Assembly: GCA_044233795.1 (NCBI GenBank)
Contig: JBIIJL010000150.1
Coordinates: forward strand, 1-9,284
Reading direction: 5' to 3'
DNA from: JBIIJL01 sp044233795
GTDB lineage: Bacteria; Pseudomonadota; Gammaproteobacteria; Legionellales; Legionellaceae
DNA length: 9,284 nucleotides
The translations under genes and the position numbers were made by a program. Under the pieces are notes generated by a model. The model ran no database searches. It was given only the letters and a program-made list of their open reading frames with translations, and was not told where the DNA came from. Positions within the stretch are counted from its first letter, which is position 1, and the number at the start of each line of letters is the position of its first letter. This document shows positions 1 to 7,197 of the stretch, one piece after another.

Positions 1-156
1 CCCCCTCAAGGGGGGAGTAGGGAGCAAGTGGCTACTGTGTCTACAATACCAACCACCTGCCTCACCCCCGAAGGCTATCTGCGCACCACGCCTGCGATGA
101 TGGCGGAGCAGGGCGGCATGGACGGGTTTTTCGCGGTGTGTTGGCGGAAGCAATAG
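1..156 (+). CDS. rsmB: C-terminal end of RsmB-like 16S rRNA (cytosine-C5) methyltransferase (5' partial)
   Basis: An open frame runs from base 1 to TAG at 154-156, giving the last 51 residues of a protein that starts outside the window. The segment LTPEGYLRTTPAMMAEQGG followed by MDGFFAVCW matches the C-terminal signature of the RsmB/Sun family (Gly-x-Leu-Arg-Thr-x-Pro, then Gly-Gly-Met-Asp-Gly-Phe-Phe). That family uses S-adenosylmethionine to methylate C967 of 16S rRNA. The catalytic cysteines and the SAM-binding motifs would lie upstream and cannot be seen. rpe starts 41 bp downstream on the same strand; an rsmB-rpe neighbourhood is known in alphaproteobacteria, which supports the call. 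The first 20 or so codons (bases 1-60, beginning with a C5-TCAA-G5 palindrome) do not resemble the family as I know it. The identification therefore rests on the last 30 residues. Confidence 0.72.
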   Translation, partial: PPQGGSREQVATVSTIPTTCLTPEGYLRTTPAMMAEQGGMDGFFAVCWRKQ

Positions 157-197
157 TTTCTATTGTCGCCGCTCTATCGCGCTGCTAATCACCATGT

Positions 198-854
198 ATG
201 ACCAACAAAATCCAAATCGCTCCCTCCATCCTTTCCGCTGATTTTGCGCGGCTTGGCGATGAAGTTGCCGCCGTGACGAAGGCGGGTGCCGACCTCATCC
301 ATGTCGATGTAATGGACGGGCATTTCGTGCCTAACCTCACCATTGGCCCGGCGGTGGTGAAGGCCATTCGCCCGCACACAAAATTACCGCTGGATGTTCA
401 CCTCATGATTTCGTGCCTTGAGTTGATTCCCGAGTTTGCGGCGGCGGGGGCGGATATTATTACCATCCATGCCGAAGCGACACCGCATGTCGATCGGGCG
501 CTTGCCCAAATTAAGTCGCTGGGCAAAAAAGCAGGTGTGTCGATTTGCCCATCCACCCATGAATCCACTATTCAATATGTGATGGATAAGGTGGATTTGA
601 TTCTGCTGATGACGGTGAACCCAGGGTTTGGCGGGCAGAGCTTTATCTCGAGCCAGTTGCGCAAAATACAGGCGGTGCGGGCGATGATTACGGCTAGCAA
701 ACGCGAGATTATGCTCGAGGTGGATGGTGGTATCAACCGCGAGACCGCGCCGCAGGTGATTGCCGCCGGGGCAGATGTGCTGGTCGCGGGCAGCGCGGTG
801 TTCACTGGTAATGTGGCCGATTATGCAAAGAATGTTTCGGGGCTGCGCGGGTGA
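198..854 (+). CDS. rpe: Ribulose-phosphate 3-epimerase
   Basis: This enzyme interconverts D-ribulose 5-phosphate and D-xylulose 5-phosphate in the cytoplasmic pentose phosphate pathway. The 218-residue product has the usual family length and covers the whole TIM barrel. Visible motifs are APSILSADF near the N-terminus, HVDVMDGHFVPN (residues 35-46), LDVHLM (65-70), MTVNPGFGGQSF, EVDGGI (174-179) and GADVLVAGSAVF. The expected metal ligands are His35, Asp37, His68 and Asp176, with Asp37 and Asp176 the acid/base pair. The loop SICPSTHEST is less usual than the common ALNPxTP. ATG at 198 is the first ATG after an in-frame stop at 186-188, but no clear Shine-Dalgarno precedes it. The gene follows rsmB by 41 bp and precedes gmhA, and is probably co-transcribed with one or both. 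It ends in TGA, with TAG two codons later. Confidence 0.96.
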   Translation: MTNKIQIAPSILSADFARLGDEVAAVTKAGADLIHVDVMDGHFVPNLTIGPAVVKAIRPHTKLPLDVHLMISCLELIPEFAAAGADIITIHAEATPHVDRALAQIKSLGKKAGVSICPSTHESTIQYVMDKVDLILLMTVNPGFGGQSFISSQLRKIQAVRAMITASKREIMLEVDGGINRETAPQVIAAGADVLVAGSAVFTGNVADYAKNVSGLRG

Positions 855-862
855 AGATAGCC

Positions 863-945
863 TGTCATCCCGGCTTCATGCCGGGATCTCCCGAAGCAAG
901 GTCGGAGCGAGTGGCGGGGGATCCCGGGACGAGCCCAGGATGACA
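863..945. repeat. Palindromic double-hairpin repeat, copy 1
   Basis: Outer inverted repeats TGTCATCC (863-870) and GGATGACA (938-945) bound the 83-bp element. Inside, ATCCCGGC (867-874) pairs with GCCGGGAT (880-887) around a 5-nt loop. A second arm at 922-940 has one mismatch and also a 5-nt loop. GATCTCCCG (885-893) can pair with CGGGGGATC (915-923) with one G-T pair, so a cloverleaf or one long hairpin is possible. There is no T-tract, so it is not a typical intrinsic terminator. Its architecture matches the element at 8059-8150, which suggests a dispersed non-coding repeat family. It fills most of the rpe-gmhA gap. Confidence 0.75.
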
Positions 946-964
946 ATATAACAAAGAAGCATAT

Positions 965-1534
965 ATGAACAAGACACTGCAGCAAATCCAACAGAACCAC
1001 CGCACTGCGGTCGATGGCTTTCTCGAACAATCGGGCGATGCTATTGTTGCGCTGGCGACGCGGTGCGCCGAGGCATTCCGCAACAATAATAAACTGCTGT
1101 TTTGCGGCAATGGTGGCAGTGCGTGCGACGCCATGCATATCGCAGGCGAGTTTGTGGGGCGGTTTGTCGATGATAGGCGCGCCCTGCCAGCCATCGCGCT
1201 GAGTGCGGATACGGGCATTATTACCGCCATCGCCAACGATTATGCCTATGATTATATCTTCGCGCGTCAGATAGAAGGCTTAGGGCAAGCAGGGGATGTA
1301 CTGATTGCCATGAGCACCTCTGGCCGTAGCCCGAATGTGCTGCGGGCGCTGGCGGCGGCCAAAGCCAAGGGCATCACCACCGCGCTGTTCACGGGCGAAA
1401 AGGTGAAGCAAGGGGCAGTACCAGAGGCCGATTTTGTGCTTATCGTTCCGTCGCTTATCACCGCCCATGTGCAAGAGGCGCATATGGTGGCCATGCACGC
1501 ACTGGCGAGCTTGATTGAGGCGGGATTAGAATAA
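965..1534 (+). CDS. gmhA: Phosphoheptose isomerase (sedoheptulose-7-phosphate isomerase), SIS domain
   Basis: GmhA converts sedoheptulose 7-phosphate to D-glycero-D-manno-heptose 7-phosphate, the first step towards the heptose of the lipopolysaccharide core. The 189-residue product is normal length and consists of one SIS domain. Motifs are CGNGGSACDAMHIAGEFVGRF (from residue 47), a TAIANDYAYD-type segment, the sugar-phosphate loop STSGRSPNV, and VPSLITAHVQEAHMVAMH near the C-terminus. His58/Glu62 and Gln170/His178 have the same spacing as the E. coli active-site set His61/Glu65 and Gln172/His180. Arg replaces the common Asn in STSGNSPNV, a modest variation. No other heptose gene (gmhB, hldE) is visible, but the substrate comes from the pentose phosphate pathway, which gives the neighbouring rpe a metabolic link. 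Only a weak purine-rich ribosome site (AAAGAAG) precedes ATG at 965. Confidence 0.93.
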   Translation: MNKTLQQIQQNHRTAVDGFLEQSGDAIVALATRCAEAFRNNNKLLFCGNGGSACDAMHIAGEFVGRFVDDRRALPAIALSADTGIITAIANDYAYDYIFARQIEGLGQAGDVLIAMSTSGRSPNVLRALAAAKAKGITTALFTGEKVKQGAVPEADFVLIVPSLITAHVQEAHMVAMHALASLIEAGLE

Positions 1535-1552
1535 GGGATAATATCCAATATT

Positions 1553-1568
1553 TTAACCAATTGTTTAG
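1553..1568 (+). promoter_or_regulatory. Degenerate CtrA-like box upstream of chpT (tentative)
   Basis: TTAA-CCAATTG-TTTAG resembles the CtrA consensus TTAA-N7-TTAAC. The first half is perfect and extends to TTAACC; the second half differs at two positions. It sits about 70-85 bp before the chpT start, in the 102-bp gmhA-chpT gap. This is a motif resemblance only. If real, it would place chpT under its own output regulator. No convincing -35/-10 pair was found beside it. Confidence 0.25.
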
Positions 1569-1622
1569 AGTTGGGTGCTAGAGTGAAAGCTGGAAAAGTG
1601 ATAAGATGCCCGTGCGCCTAGC

Positions 1623-1627
1623 AGGAG
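1623..1627 (+). promoter_or_regulatory. Ribosome binding site of chpT
   Basis: AGGAG lies 9 nt before ATG at 1637 and supports that start. Confidence 0.7.
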
Positions 1628-1636
1628 TGTAGACCC

Positions 1637-2296
1637 ATGAACCACGAAACCAAACTCGCCGAAATGATTGCCACCCGGCTTTGTCATGATTTGACCGGGC
1701 CTATTGGCGCAGTGAATAATGGCGCGGAGTTCCTCGATGAAGAGGGCTTTGATATGCAGAACGAGGCGGTGCAGCTGATTGTGTCGAGCGCGCATGAGGC
1801 GGTGAACCGGTTGCAGTTCTATCGGCAGGCCTATGGCCGCGTGGGCGAAACGGGCGAAGTGTCGCTTTCTGAGAAAAAGAAGGTAGTGAAGGATTTTCTC
1901 TCGAGCACCAAGGTGAAGCTTGACTGGCCGGATAGCCACACCGATGCATCGGGTGTGGCGGTGGGGCAGAAGCTTTCACGACTGCTGATGAACCTGATTA
2001 TTGTGGCGGTCGGCAGCGCGATTCGCGGTGGCACGCTCTCGGTGCGTGTGTCGCGTAATGAAGCGGGTGATAAGCAGCTTGCAATAAAAATCGAGGGCGA
2101 AACGATCAAGTTCGATGCGGATACGGCCGCGATTCTTGGTGGCAATGAAGATATCGCCTTGAGCCCAAAATCTGCGCAACCCTACCTCGCAATGAAGCTG
2201 GCGCAGGAATTGCGCGCTACGCTGGCTGTGCGTCAGGAAGGTGGCTCGCTCGCCATTTTAGTGACGCAATCGGAGCTTGCCCCCGCTAGCGCCTAG
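1637..2296 (+). CDS. chpT: Histidine phosphotransferase ChpT
   Basis: ChpT accepts phosphate from the hybrid kinase CckA on a conserved histidine and passes it to the receiver domain of CtrA (and of CpdR) in the alphaproteobacterial cell-cycle phosphorelay. The 219-residue protein begins with the family signature: MIATRLCHDLTGPIGAVNNG (residues 10-29) contains phospho-acceptor His17 followed by Asp. A paired-helix dimerisation region (SSAHEAVNRLQFYRQAYG) follows at about residues 50-67. After it comes a degenerate histidine-kinase-like ATPase fold without recognisable N or G boxes, as expected for a pseudo-kinase phosphotransferase. Length fits the family. There is no signal peptide or membrane helix. 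It stands 102 bp after gmhA and 153 bp before cheA, so it may be a separate unit. Its presence beside cheA and 6 kb from ctrA suggests a chemotaxis/cell-cycle link, which is inference. Confidence 0.9.
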   Translation: MNHETKLAEMIATRLCHDLTGPIGAVNNGAEFLDEEGFDMQNEAVQLIVSSAHEAVNRLQFYRQAYGRVGETGEVSLSEKKKVVKDFLSSTKVKLDWPDSHTDASGVAVGQKLSRLLMNLIIVAVGSAIRGGTLSVRVSRNEAGDKQLAIKIEGETIKFDADTAAILGGNEDIALSPKSAQPYLAMKLAQELRATLAVRQEGGSLAILVTQSELAPASA

Positions 2297-2371
2297 GTTG
2301 CATGTCGGGCAATAGACACACTGGCCAAATTAATACACAAGCTTGTATTCCATGGCATCTTCGCGCTTTTA

Positions 2372-2399
2372 TTTTCATCCTCCGCGTGTAGTATATAGT
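2372..2399 (+). promoter_or_regulatory. Possible sigma70-type promoter of the chemotaxis operon
   Basis: TATAGT (2394-2399) fits a -10 box, and a poor -35 TTTTCA (2372-2377) lies 16 bp upstream. It is the best candidate in the 153-bp chpT-cheA gap. The -35 match is only 4 of 6, and I found no CtrA box or sigma54 -24/-12 pair with correct spacing there. AGGA at 2438-2441 serves as ribosome site for cheA. Confidence 0.35.
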
Positions 2400-2449
2400 G
2401 ATAACTAAGACCGGTAACGGCTGTTTCAACTTCGCACAGGATACAGACC

Positions 2450-5227
2450 ATGGATGATCTGATTGGTGAGTTTATCACTGAAACTTCTGAATCATTGGCA
2501 GTGCTTGACCTTGAGCTCGTAAAGCTTGAGCAGAACCCGAACGACCAAGCGATTCTTGGCAATATCTTCCGCTTGGTGCATACCATTAAGGGCACTTGCG
2601 GCTTTTTGGGGCTGCCGCGCCTTGAATCGGTTGCGCACGCAGGCGAAAATGTGCTCGGAAAAATCCGCGATGGCGCCATTGTCGTGACGCCGGATGCCAT
2701 TTCGATTGTGCTTGAGGCGATTGACCGCATTAAGGGGTTGATCGAATATTTGGCGGAAAATCGTCGAGAGCCTGAGGGAGAGGATAAAGACCTCATCAAG
2801 CGGCTGAATGCATTTGCCGAGAGCAATGGTGCCTCGGGGGCTGGCGTTGCGGCGGCACCGGCACCGAAGGTGGAGGCGGCAGAAGAGCCGCGTATCGATG
2901 GTATGTTCTCGCCCGACGAGTTGCGGGTGGTTTCCTCTACCACTTCGGCGGAGATGGACGAGTTGGAGCGTGCGTTTGCAAGCGCGGTCTCGACCCTTGA
3001 TGGGGGGATGGATTTCACGAAGGCGCCCGATACATTCCTGTTGTCGGATGCGCCCGCTGCTGAGGCTGCGCCCACGCCGCCCGTGGCCAAGCCACCGATT
3101 TCGCAGCAGGCGAAGGATAAGGCGATCAAGCAAGGGTTGGATACGGATACAAAAGAAGGTGCTGCGCATACCCAAAACCAAAGCATCCGCGTGAATCTCG
3201 ATGTGCTCGAAAGCCTGATGCAGATGGTGGGCGAGCTCGTGCTGACGCGTAACCAGCTGTTGCAGGTAGTGCGCCACCGCGATGACCGCGAACTGAAGGC
3301 GCCGTTGCAGCAATTATCGCAGATTACCTCGGAATTGCAGGAAAGCGTGATGAAAACGCGCATGCAACCGATTGGCAATGCCTGGTCGAAGTTCCCGCGC
3401 CTTATTCGCGACCTCTCGATGGAATTGCACAAAAAAATTGACCTCAAGATGATTGGGGAAGCGACCGAGCTTGATCGTCAGTTGCTGGAAATGATCAAAG
3501 ACCCGCTCACCCACATGGTGCGCAATTCCTGTGACCATGGTCTGGAGGTGCCTGCGGATCGCGTGGCGGCGGGTAAATCGGAAACCGGAACGGTAACGCT
3601 TTCGGCATTCCACGAGGGTGGGCATATCATTATCGAGATTAGGGATGATGGGCGCGGGTTAAACATTGACAAGATTAAACAGAAGATTGTCGAGAAGGAT
3701 CTCGCGACCGATTATGAACTGTCGCAGATGAGCGATGAAGCCATCATGCAATATATCTTCAAGGCTGGGTTCTCGACGGCGGATAAAGTGACCAGTGTTT
3801 CTGGCCGCGGCGTGGGCATGGATGTGGTGCGCACCAACATCGAGAAAATCGGCGGCACGGTGTCGCTCACATCCGCTATGGGCAAGGGCTCGACCTTCCA
3901 TATCAAAATCCCGCTGACATTGGCGATTGTATCGGTGTTGCTGGTGGAGTCGGGCGGCATCAAGTTTGCCGTACCTCAGCTGAATGTGGTCGAGCTGGTG
4001 CGCGTAGGTGAAGATTCGGAATACAAGGTAGAGAATATCAACAGTGCTTCGGTGCTGCGTCTGCGCGACAAATTGCTCCCACTGCTCAAGCTGCGCGATA
4101 TTCTGCAGTTGCCCGCGAGTGCGGTGCCGCAAACATCGCAGAATGGGGATGAGTTCGAGGCCGATGGCTACGTGGTGGTGCTGCGCATTGGCGCTACCAG
4201 CTTCGGTCTGGTGCTTGATAAGATTTACGATACGGAAGAAATCGTGGTGAAACCCGTCAGCCCGCTGCTAGGCGATGTGCCGGTCTATTCTGGCAACACC
4301 ATTCTTGGCGATGGTAGCGTGATTATGATTCTGGACCCGAACGGGCTAGTGCGTTCGCTGGGAGAGCGCGATGGCACCAAAGATGATGTGGATGTTTCAG
4401 CGAAGGTTTCGGGTGAAAAACTGGCGAGTTTCCTTGTTTTCCGTGCGGGTAATGGGGCACCCAAAGCCGTGCCGCTTGAACTTGTGTCGCGCCTTGAGGT
4501 CATTCAAGCCACCGCGGTTGAGCTTTCTGGTCACGAGCATGTCGTCCAATATCGTGGCGATCTCATGCGGCTTAAAACCTTGCCGGATATGGTGATTCCT
4601 GCTTCCGGTGAGTTTGATGTCATCGTGTTTACCTATGACAACCGCACGATTGGCCTGGTGGTGGATTCGATTACCGATATTGTGGAAGCGCCGCTGGCAA
4701 TTAAGATCACTGCCTCTGAGGAGTATTTCCTCGGTAGTATTGTGATCATGGGCAAAACCACGGATGTGGTGGATGTCGGCTACCTGCTGAAAGATCTGGT
4801 GGATGACCTTAACCACATGGGCAGCAATGTTGAAAAGGTTTCGGGCGTGGATGTGCTGGTGGTGGAAGATAGCATGTTCTTCCGCAAGCTGATTGTTCCA
4901 TTCCTTGAGCATTTGGGATACGATGTGGCGCAGGCCGCAAGCCCGGCCGAGGCGCTTGAGATTGTTGAACAGCGCAAAGGGAAATTCGATATTATTGTCA
5001 CCGATATTGAAATGCCGGAAATGGATGGGTTCGAGCTGACGCAGCGTTTGCGGATGGATGCGCGGCTATCCCGTACGCCCATTATTGCTTACACCTCGAC
5101 CGTGAACGATATTTTTAAACAGCGCGCCGCGAAGGTGGGGATGAATGGCATCATTCTTAAGACCGACCGTGAGGCGTTGCTGACGGAAATCACCACGCAA
5201 CTTAACAGTGCGAAGGAGGCAGCATAA
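2450..5227 (+). CDS. cheA: Hybrid chemotaxis histidine kinase CheA with C-terminal receiver
   Basis: CheA is the cytoplasmic kinase of the chemoreceptor array; it phosphorylates CheY and CheB. The 925 residues contain, in order: a P1/Hpt domain (about 1-105) with phosphorylatable His44 in LVHTIKG; an Ala/Pro/Glu-rich linker (about 125-240) with no obvious P2 domain; P3 dimerisation from residue 245 (SIRVNLDVLESLMQMVGEL); and a P4 ATPase with N box HMVRNSCDHG (355-364), G1 RDDGRG (398-403) and G2 GRGVGM (452-457). A P5 CheW-like domain follows (about 490-640), then a second CheW-like domain (about 655-795). A receiver domain (from about 798) has acidic Glu806/Asp807, acceptor Asp852 in TDIEMPEMDG and Lys904. 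Classic CheA is about 650 residues, so the extra CheW-like and receiver modules are the distinctive part. The receiver could be a phosphate sink or part of an intramolecular relay (inference). The gene opens the operon, and its TAA overlaps the cheW ATG by one base. Confidence 0.96.
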   Translation: MDDLIGEFITETSESLAVLDLELVKLEQNPNDQAILGNIFRLVHTIKGTCGFLGLPRLESVAHAGENVLGKIRDGAIVVTPDAISIVLEAIDRIKGLIEYLAENRREPEGEDKDLIKRLNAFAESNGASGAGVAAAPAPKVEAAEEPRIDGMFSPDELRVVSSTTSAEMDELERAFASAVSTLDGGMDFTKAPDTFLLSDAPAAEAAPTPPVAKPPISQQAKDKAIKQGLDTDTKEGAAHTQNQSIRVNLDVLESLMQMVGELVLTRNQLLQVVRHRDDRELKAPLQQLSQITSELQESVMKTRMQPIGNAWSKFPRLIRDLSMELHKKIDLKMIGEATELDRQLLEMIKDPLTHMVRNSCDHGLEVPADRVAAGKSETGTVTLSAFHEGGHIIIEIRDDGRGLNIDKIKQKIVEKDLATDYELSQMSDEAIMQYIFKAGFSTADKVTSVSGRGVGMDVVRTNIEKIGGTVSLTSAMGKGSTFHIKIPLTLAIVSVLLVESGGIKFAVPQLNVVELVRVGEDSEYKVENINSASVLRLRDKLLPLLKLRDILQLPASAVPQTSQNGDEFEADGYVVVLRIGATSFGLVLDKIYDTEEIVVKPVSPLLGDVPVYSGNTILGDGSVIMILDPNGLVRSLGERDGTKDDVDVSAKVSGEKLASFLVFRAGNGAPKAVPLELVSRLEVIQATAVELSGHEHVVQYRGDLMRLKTLPDMVIPASGEFDVIVFTYDNRTIGLVVDSITDIVEAPLAIKITASEEYFLGSIVIMGKTTDVVDVGYLLKDLVDDLNHMGSNVEKVSGVDVLVVEDSMFFRKLIVPFLEHLGYDVAQAASPAEALEIVEQRKGKFDIIVTDIEMPEMDGFELTQRLRMDARLSRTPIIAYTSTVNDIFKQRAAKVGMNGIILKTDREALLTEITTQLNSAKEAA
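5213..5219 (+). promoter_or_regulatory. Strong ribosome binding site of cheW
   Basis: AAGGAGG lies 7 nt before the cheW ATG at 5227, inside the end of cheA. It is the best Shine-Dalgarno in the operon and suggests CheW is made independently of, or in excess over, coupled translation from cheA. Confidence 0.8.
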
Positions 5228-5724
5228 TGTCGAACGCACTCACAACCATTGATACAAGTAGCACCTTACCAGTAGAGGTAACGAACGCGCAGCAGGAGTT
5301 TGTAACCCTGCGGCTTGGGCATCAGCTGTTCGGCATTTCGGTGCTCGCCGTGCAGGATGTTATGCGCTACCAACAGATAGCCCCGGTGCCGCTCTCTTCC
5401 AGTGTGTTTGAGGGGCTGTTGAATGTTCGTGGACGGATTGTGACAGCCGTGAACCTGCGCGAGCGGCTGGGGTTGCCTGGCTATGCCGATGCCAAGCAAA
5501 TCATGATGGTGGTGGTCGATTTTCAGCATGACTTGTTCGCGTTGATGGTCGATAGCGTGGGCGATGTGCTCTCGCTCTCGATGAACCGCTTTGAGAAAGT
5601 GCCCAGCAACATCGATAGTGCGTGGCGATCCTTGGCGGCTGGCGTATTTAAGTTGGATGAAGAACTTCTCGTGATTCTCGACGTGGCAAATGTCATCAAT
5701 TTACCAAGTAAGGTATCGGCATGA
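5227..5724 (+). CDS. cheW: Chemotaxis coupling protein CheW
   Basis: CheW is the scaffold that links CheA to chemoreceptor tips in the polar array. The 165-residue product is one CheW domain preceded by a Thr/Ser-rich N-terminal extension of about 23 residues. Recognisable features are the opening strand FVTLRLGHQLFGISV (25-39), LLNVRGRIVTAVNLRERLG (64-82, with the conserved Asn66-x-Arg68-Gly69 receptor/kinase contact motif), and the closing helix region LLVILDVANVINL. Its start overlaps the cheA stop (TAATG), and its own TGA overlaps the cheY ATG (ATGA), so it is an inner gene of a translationally coupled operon. No membrane segment is seen. Confidence 0.95.
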   Translation: MSNALTTIDTSSTLPVEVTNAQQEFVTLRLGHQLFGISVLAVQDVMRYQQIAPVPLSSSVFEGLLNVRGRIVTAVNLRERLGLPGYADAKQIMMVVVDFQHDLFALMVDSVGDVLSLSMNRFEKVPSNIDSAWRSLAAGVFKLDEELLVILDVANVINLPSKVSA

Positions 5725-6098
5725 AAACCTGTTTGATTGTGGATGATTCGAAGATTGTACGCAAGGTGGTTCACCGGATTGTCGAGGCGTTCAACTTCAA
5801 CATCCTTGAGGCGGAAAATGGCCGCGAGGCGGTGGATCATGCTAAAAATAACCATGTCGATGTCATTATTCTTGATTGGAACATGCCGGTGATGGATGGG
5901 TTGCAATGCATGAAAGAAATTCGTGCGGATGCCTCGATTCACCAACCCAAGATTATTTTCTGCACCACCGAAAATGAATTCACCAAGATTCAAGAAGCCA
6001 TGCTCAACGGGGCAGATGAGTATGTGATGAAGCCATTCGATGAGACCATTATCGCCGGAAAACTCAGCCAGCTTGGCATCATCGACGAGGCGAACTGA
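5721..6098 (+). CDS. cheY: Single-domain chemotaxis response regulator CheY
   Basis: A stand-alone receiver of 125 residues, the usual CheY size. Acidic Asp8/Asp9, acceptor Asp52 in LDWNMPVMDG, Thr82/Thr83 in FCTTEN, and Lys104 in MKPF complete the receiver active site. Phosphorylated by CheA, it would bind the flagellar switch FliM or act as another output or sink. Alphaproteobacteria often have several CheY types, and Che1-like clusters may control functions beyond swimming bias, so the direct output cannot be fixed from sequence. The start codon overlaps the cheW stop in ATGA; cheB begins 2 bp after its TGA. AAGG about 8 nt upstream is a plausible ribosome site. Confidence 0.93.
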   Translation: MKTCLIVDDSKIVRKVVHRIVEAFNFNILEAENGREAVDHAKNNHVDVIILDWNMPVMDGLQCMKEIRADASIHQPKIIFCTTENEFTKIQEAMLNGADEYVMKPFDETIIAGKLSQLGIIDEAN

Positions 6099-6100
6099 TC

Positions 6101-7196
6101 ATGGCACAACCCATTCGTGTCATGTTGGTCGATGACTCAGCCGTGATTCGCGGCTTGTTCGCCCGTGCGTTGGGCGAGGATGGGAGTATAGAGATTGTTG
6201 CTACTGCTTCCAATGGGCAGATGGCACTCAGCATGCTCAAGAAAGAGAATGTCGAGGTGATCATTCTGGATGTTGAAATGCCGATCATGGATGGCATTCA
6301 GGCACTGCCAGAGATTCTGGCGCTCTGCCCCAAAACCAAAGTCATCATGGCGTCGACACTGACCCAGCGTAATGCAGAAATTAGCGTGCGTGCGATGCAG
6401 ATGGGAGCGGCGGATTATATCGCCAAGCCCTCGACACGGGATGCTACGGAAGTAGGCGAGTTCTATCGTAGCCTCATCTCAAAAATTAAGGCACTGGCGC
6501 CGCGTGATAAGCCCTTCGTCGCTGCCAAGCCTAATGTTGCAGGGGAGTCTGCGGTCGTTACCCGTGCGCGGGAGACCAGTGATGCGGAGGTCTCAAAGCA
6601 GCTTTACACGCCGATACCCATGCCGCAGGTGCCAGTTCGGCAAATGGCAGAACCAAAACGTGCTGAAGCCCTTGCGATTGCCTCCTCGACCGGCGGGCCA
6701 CAGGCGCTGTTGCAGGTGTTTCGTGAAATGAAGGGAAAAGCAATTCGTACGCCGATATTCATTACGCAGCACATGCCGGCTAATTTTACCGCTATTCTGG
6801 CAGATCATATTGCCAAAGCATCAGGGTTGCCGTGCATGGAGGCACTAAACAACGAAGAAGTCGTATCTGGAAAGGTGTATATTGCCCCGGGTGATTATCA
6901 CATGACCGTTGTTAAGGATGGTGGGAAATTGAAGCTACATCTTGGCCGACCCTATGCTGCGTAGCCTTGCAAAAGCTTATGGAGAAAAGCTTCTAGTGGC
7001 CGTACTGACGGGGTTGGGGGCGGATGGTGCGCGAGGTGCAAGTGAGGTGGTTGAAAGCGGCGGTGCCGTGATCGCGCAGGACGAAGCCACCTGTATTGTA
7101 TATGGGATGCCCAAAGCCGTGGCAGATGCAAAACTCACGAGTGCGATTCTGCCGCTGGATAGAATCGCACCCTATCTCATGAAAGCGGTGACGTGA
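6101..7196 (+). pseudogene. cheB: Chemotaxis protein-glutamate methylesterase/deamidase CheB, frame-disrupted
   Basis: CheB removes methyl groups from receptors and deamidates them when its receiver is phosphorylated. The first part (6101-6964, 287 residues) has an intact receiver: Asp11/Asp12, acceptor Asp57 in LDVEMPIMDG, STLTQR, and Lys109. A linker follows, then the esterase domain with catalytic Ser196 in IASSTGGPQ and His224 in ITQHMPANF. The frame then ends in GRPYAA-TAG at 6962-6964. The remainder continues in the next frame from about 6942 (ADPMLRSLAKAYG) to TGA at 7194-7196. It holds the catalytic Asp in LTGLGADGARGA (Asp codon 7023-7025), then VIAQDEATCIVYGMP. Relative to the family, about 11-12 residues of the segment with the Pro-Pro and Arg-Pro residues before VDPML are missing. 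This fits a deletion of 3k+2 bases (about 35). The upstream product should keep phosphate binding but lack esterase activity. A sequence error is possible but would have to involve more than one base. The gene stands 2 bp after cheY and 1 bp before cheR. Confidence 0.88.
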
Positions 7197-7197
7197 T

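Noticed and set aside
151..165. CAATAG-TTT-CTATTG hairpin over the rsmB stop codon
   Set aside because: Six base pairs, mostly A-T, with no T-tract; too weak for a terminator, and rpe follows at once on the same strand.
852..860. TGA followed by TAG two codons later at the rpe end, suggesting readthrough
   Set aside because: The rpe product is already family-length at the TGA, and tandem stops are common.
863..945. Intrinsic terminator between rpe and gmhA
   Set aside because: The structure is palindromic but not followed by a T-run on either strand; it fits a dispersed repeat better.
2352..2368. Sigma54-like TGGCAT...GC upstream of cheA
   Set aside because: The spacing between the GG and GC elements does not fit the required -24/-12 geometry.
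2293..3447. Long minus-strand open frame (384 codons) opposite cheA
   Set aside because: It lies opposite the well-supported P1-P3 part of cheA, is Ser/Arg/Thr-rich with no recognisable motif, and has no ribosome site of note. It is a shadow of the coding strand.
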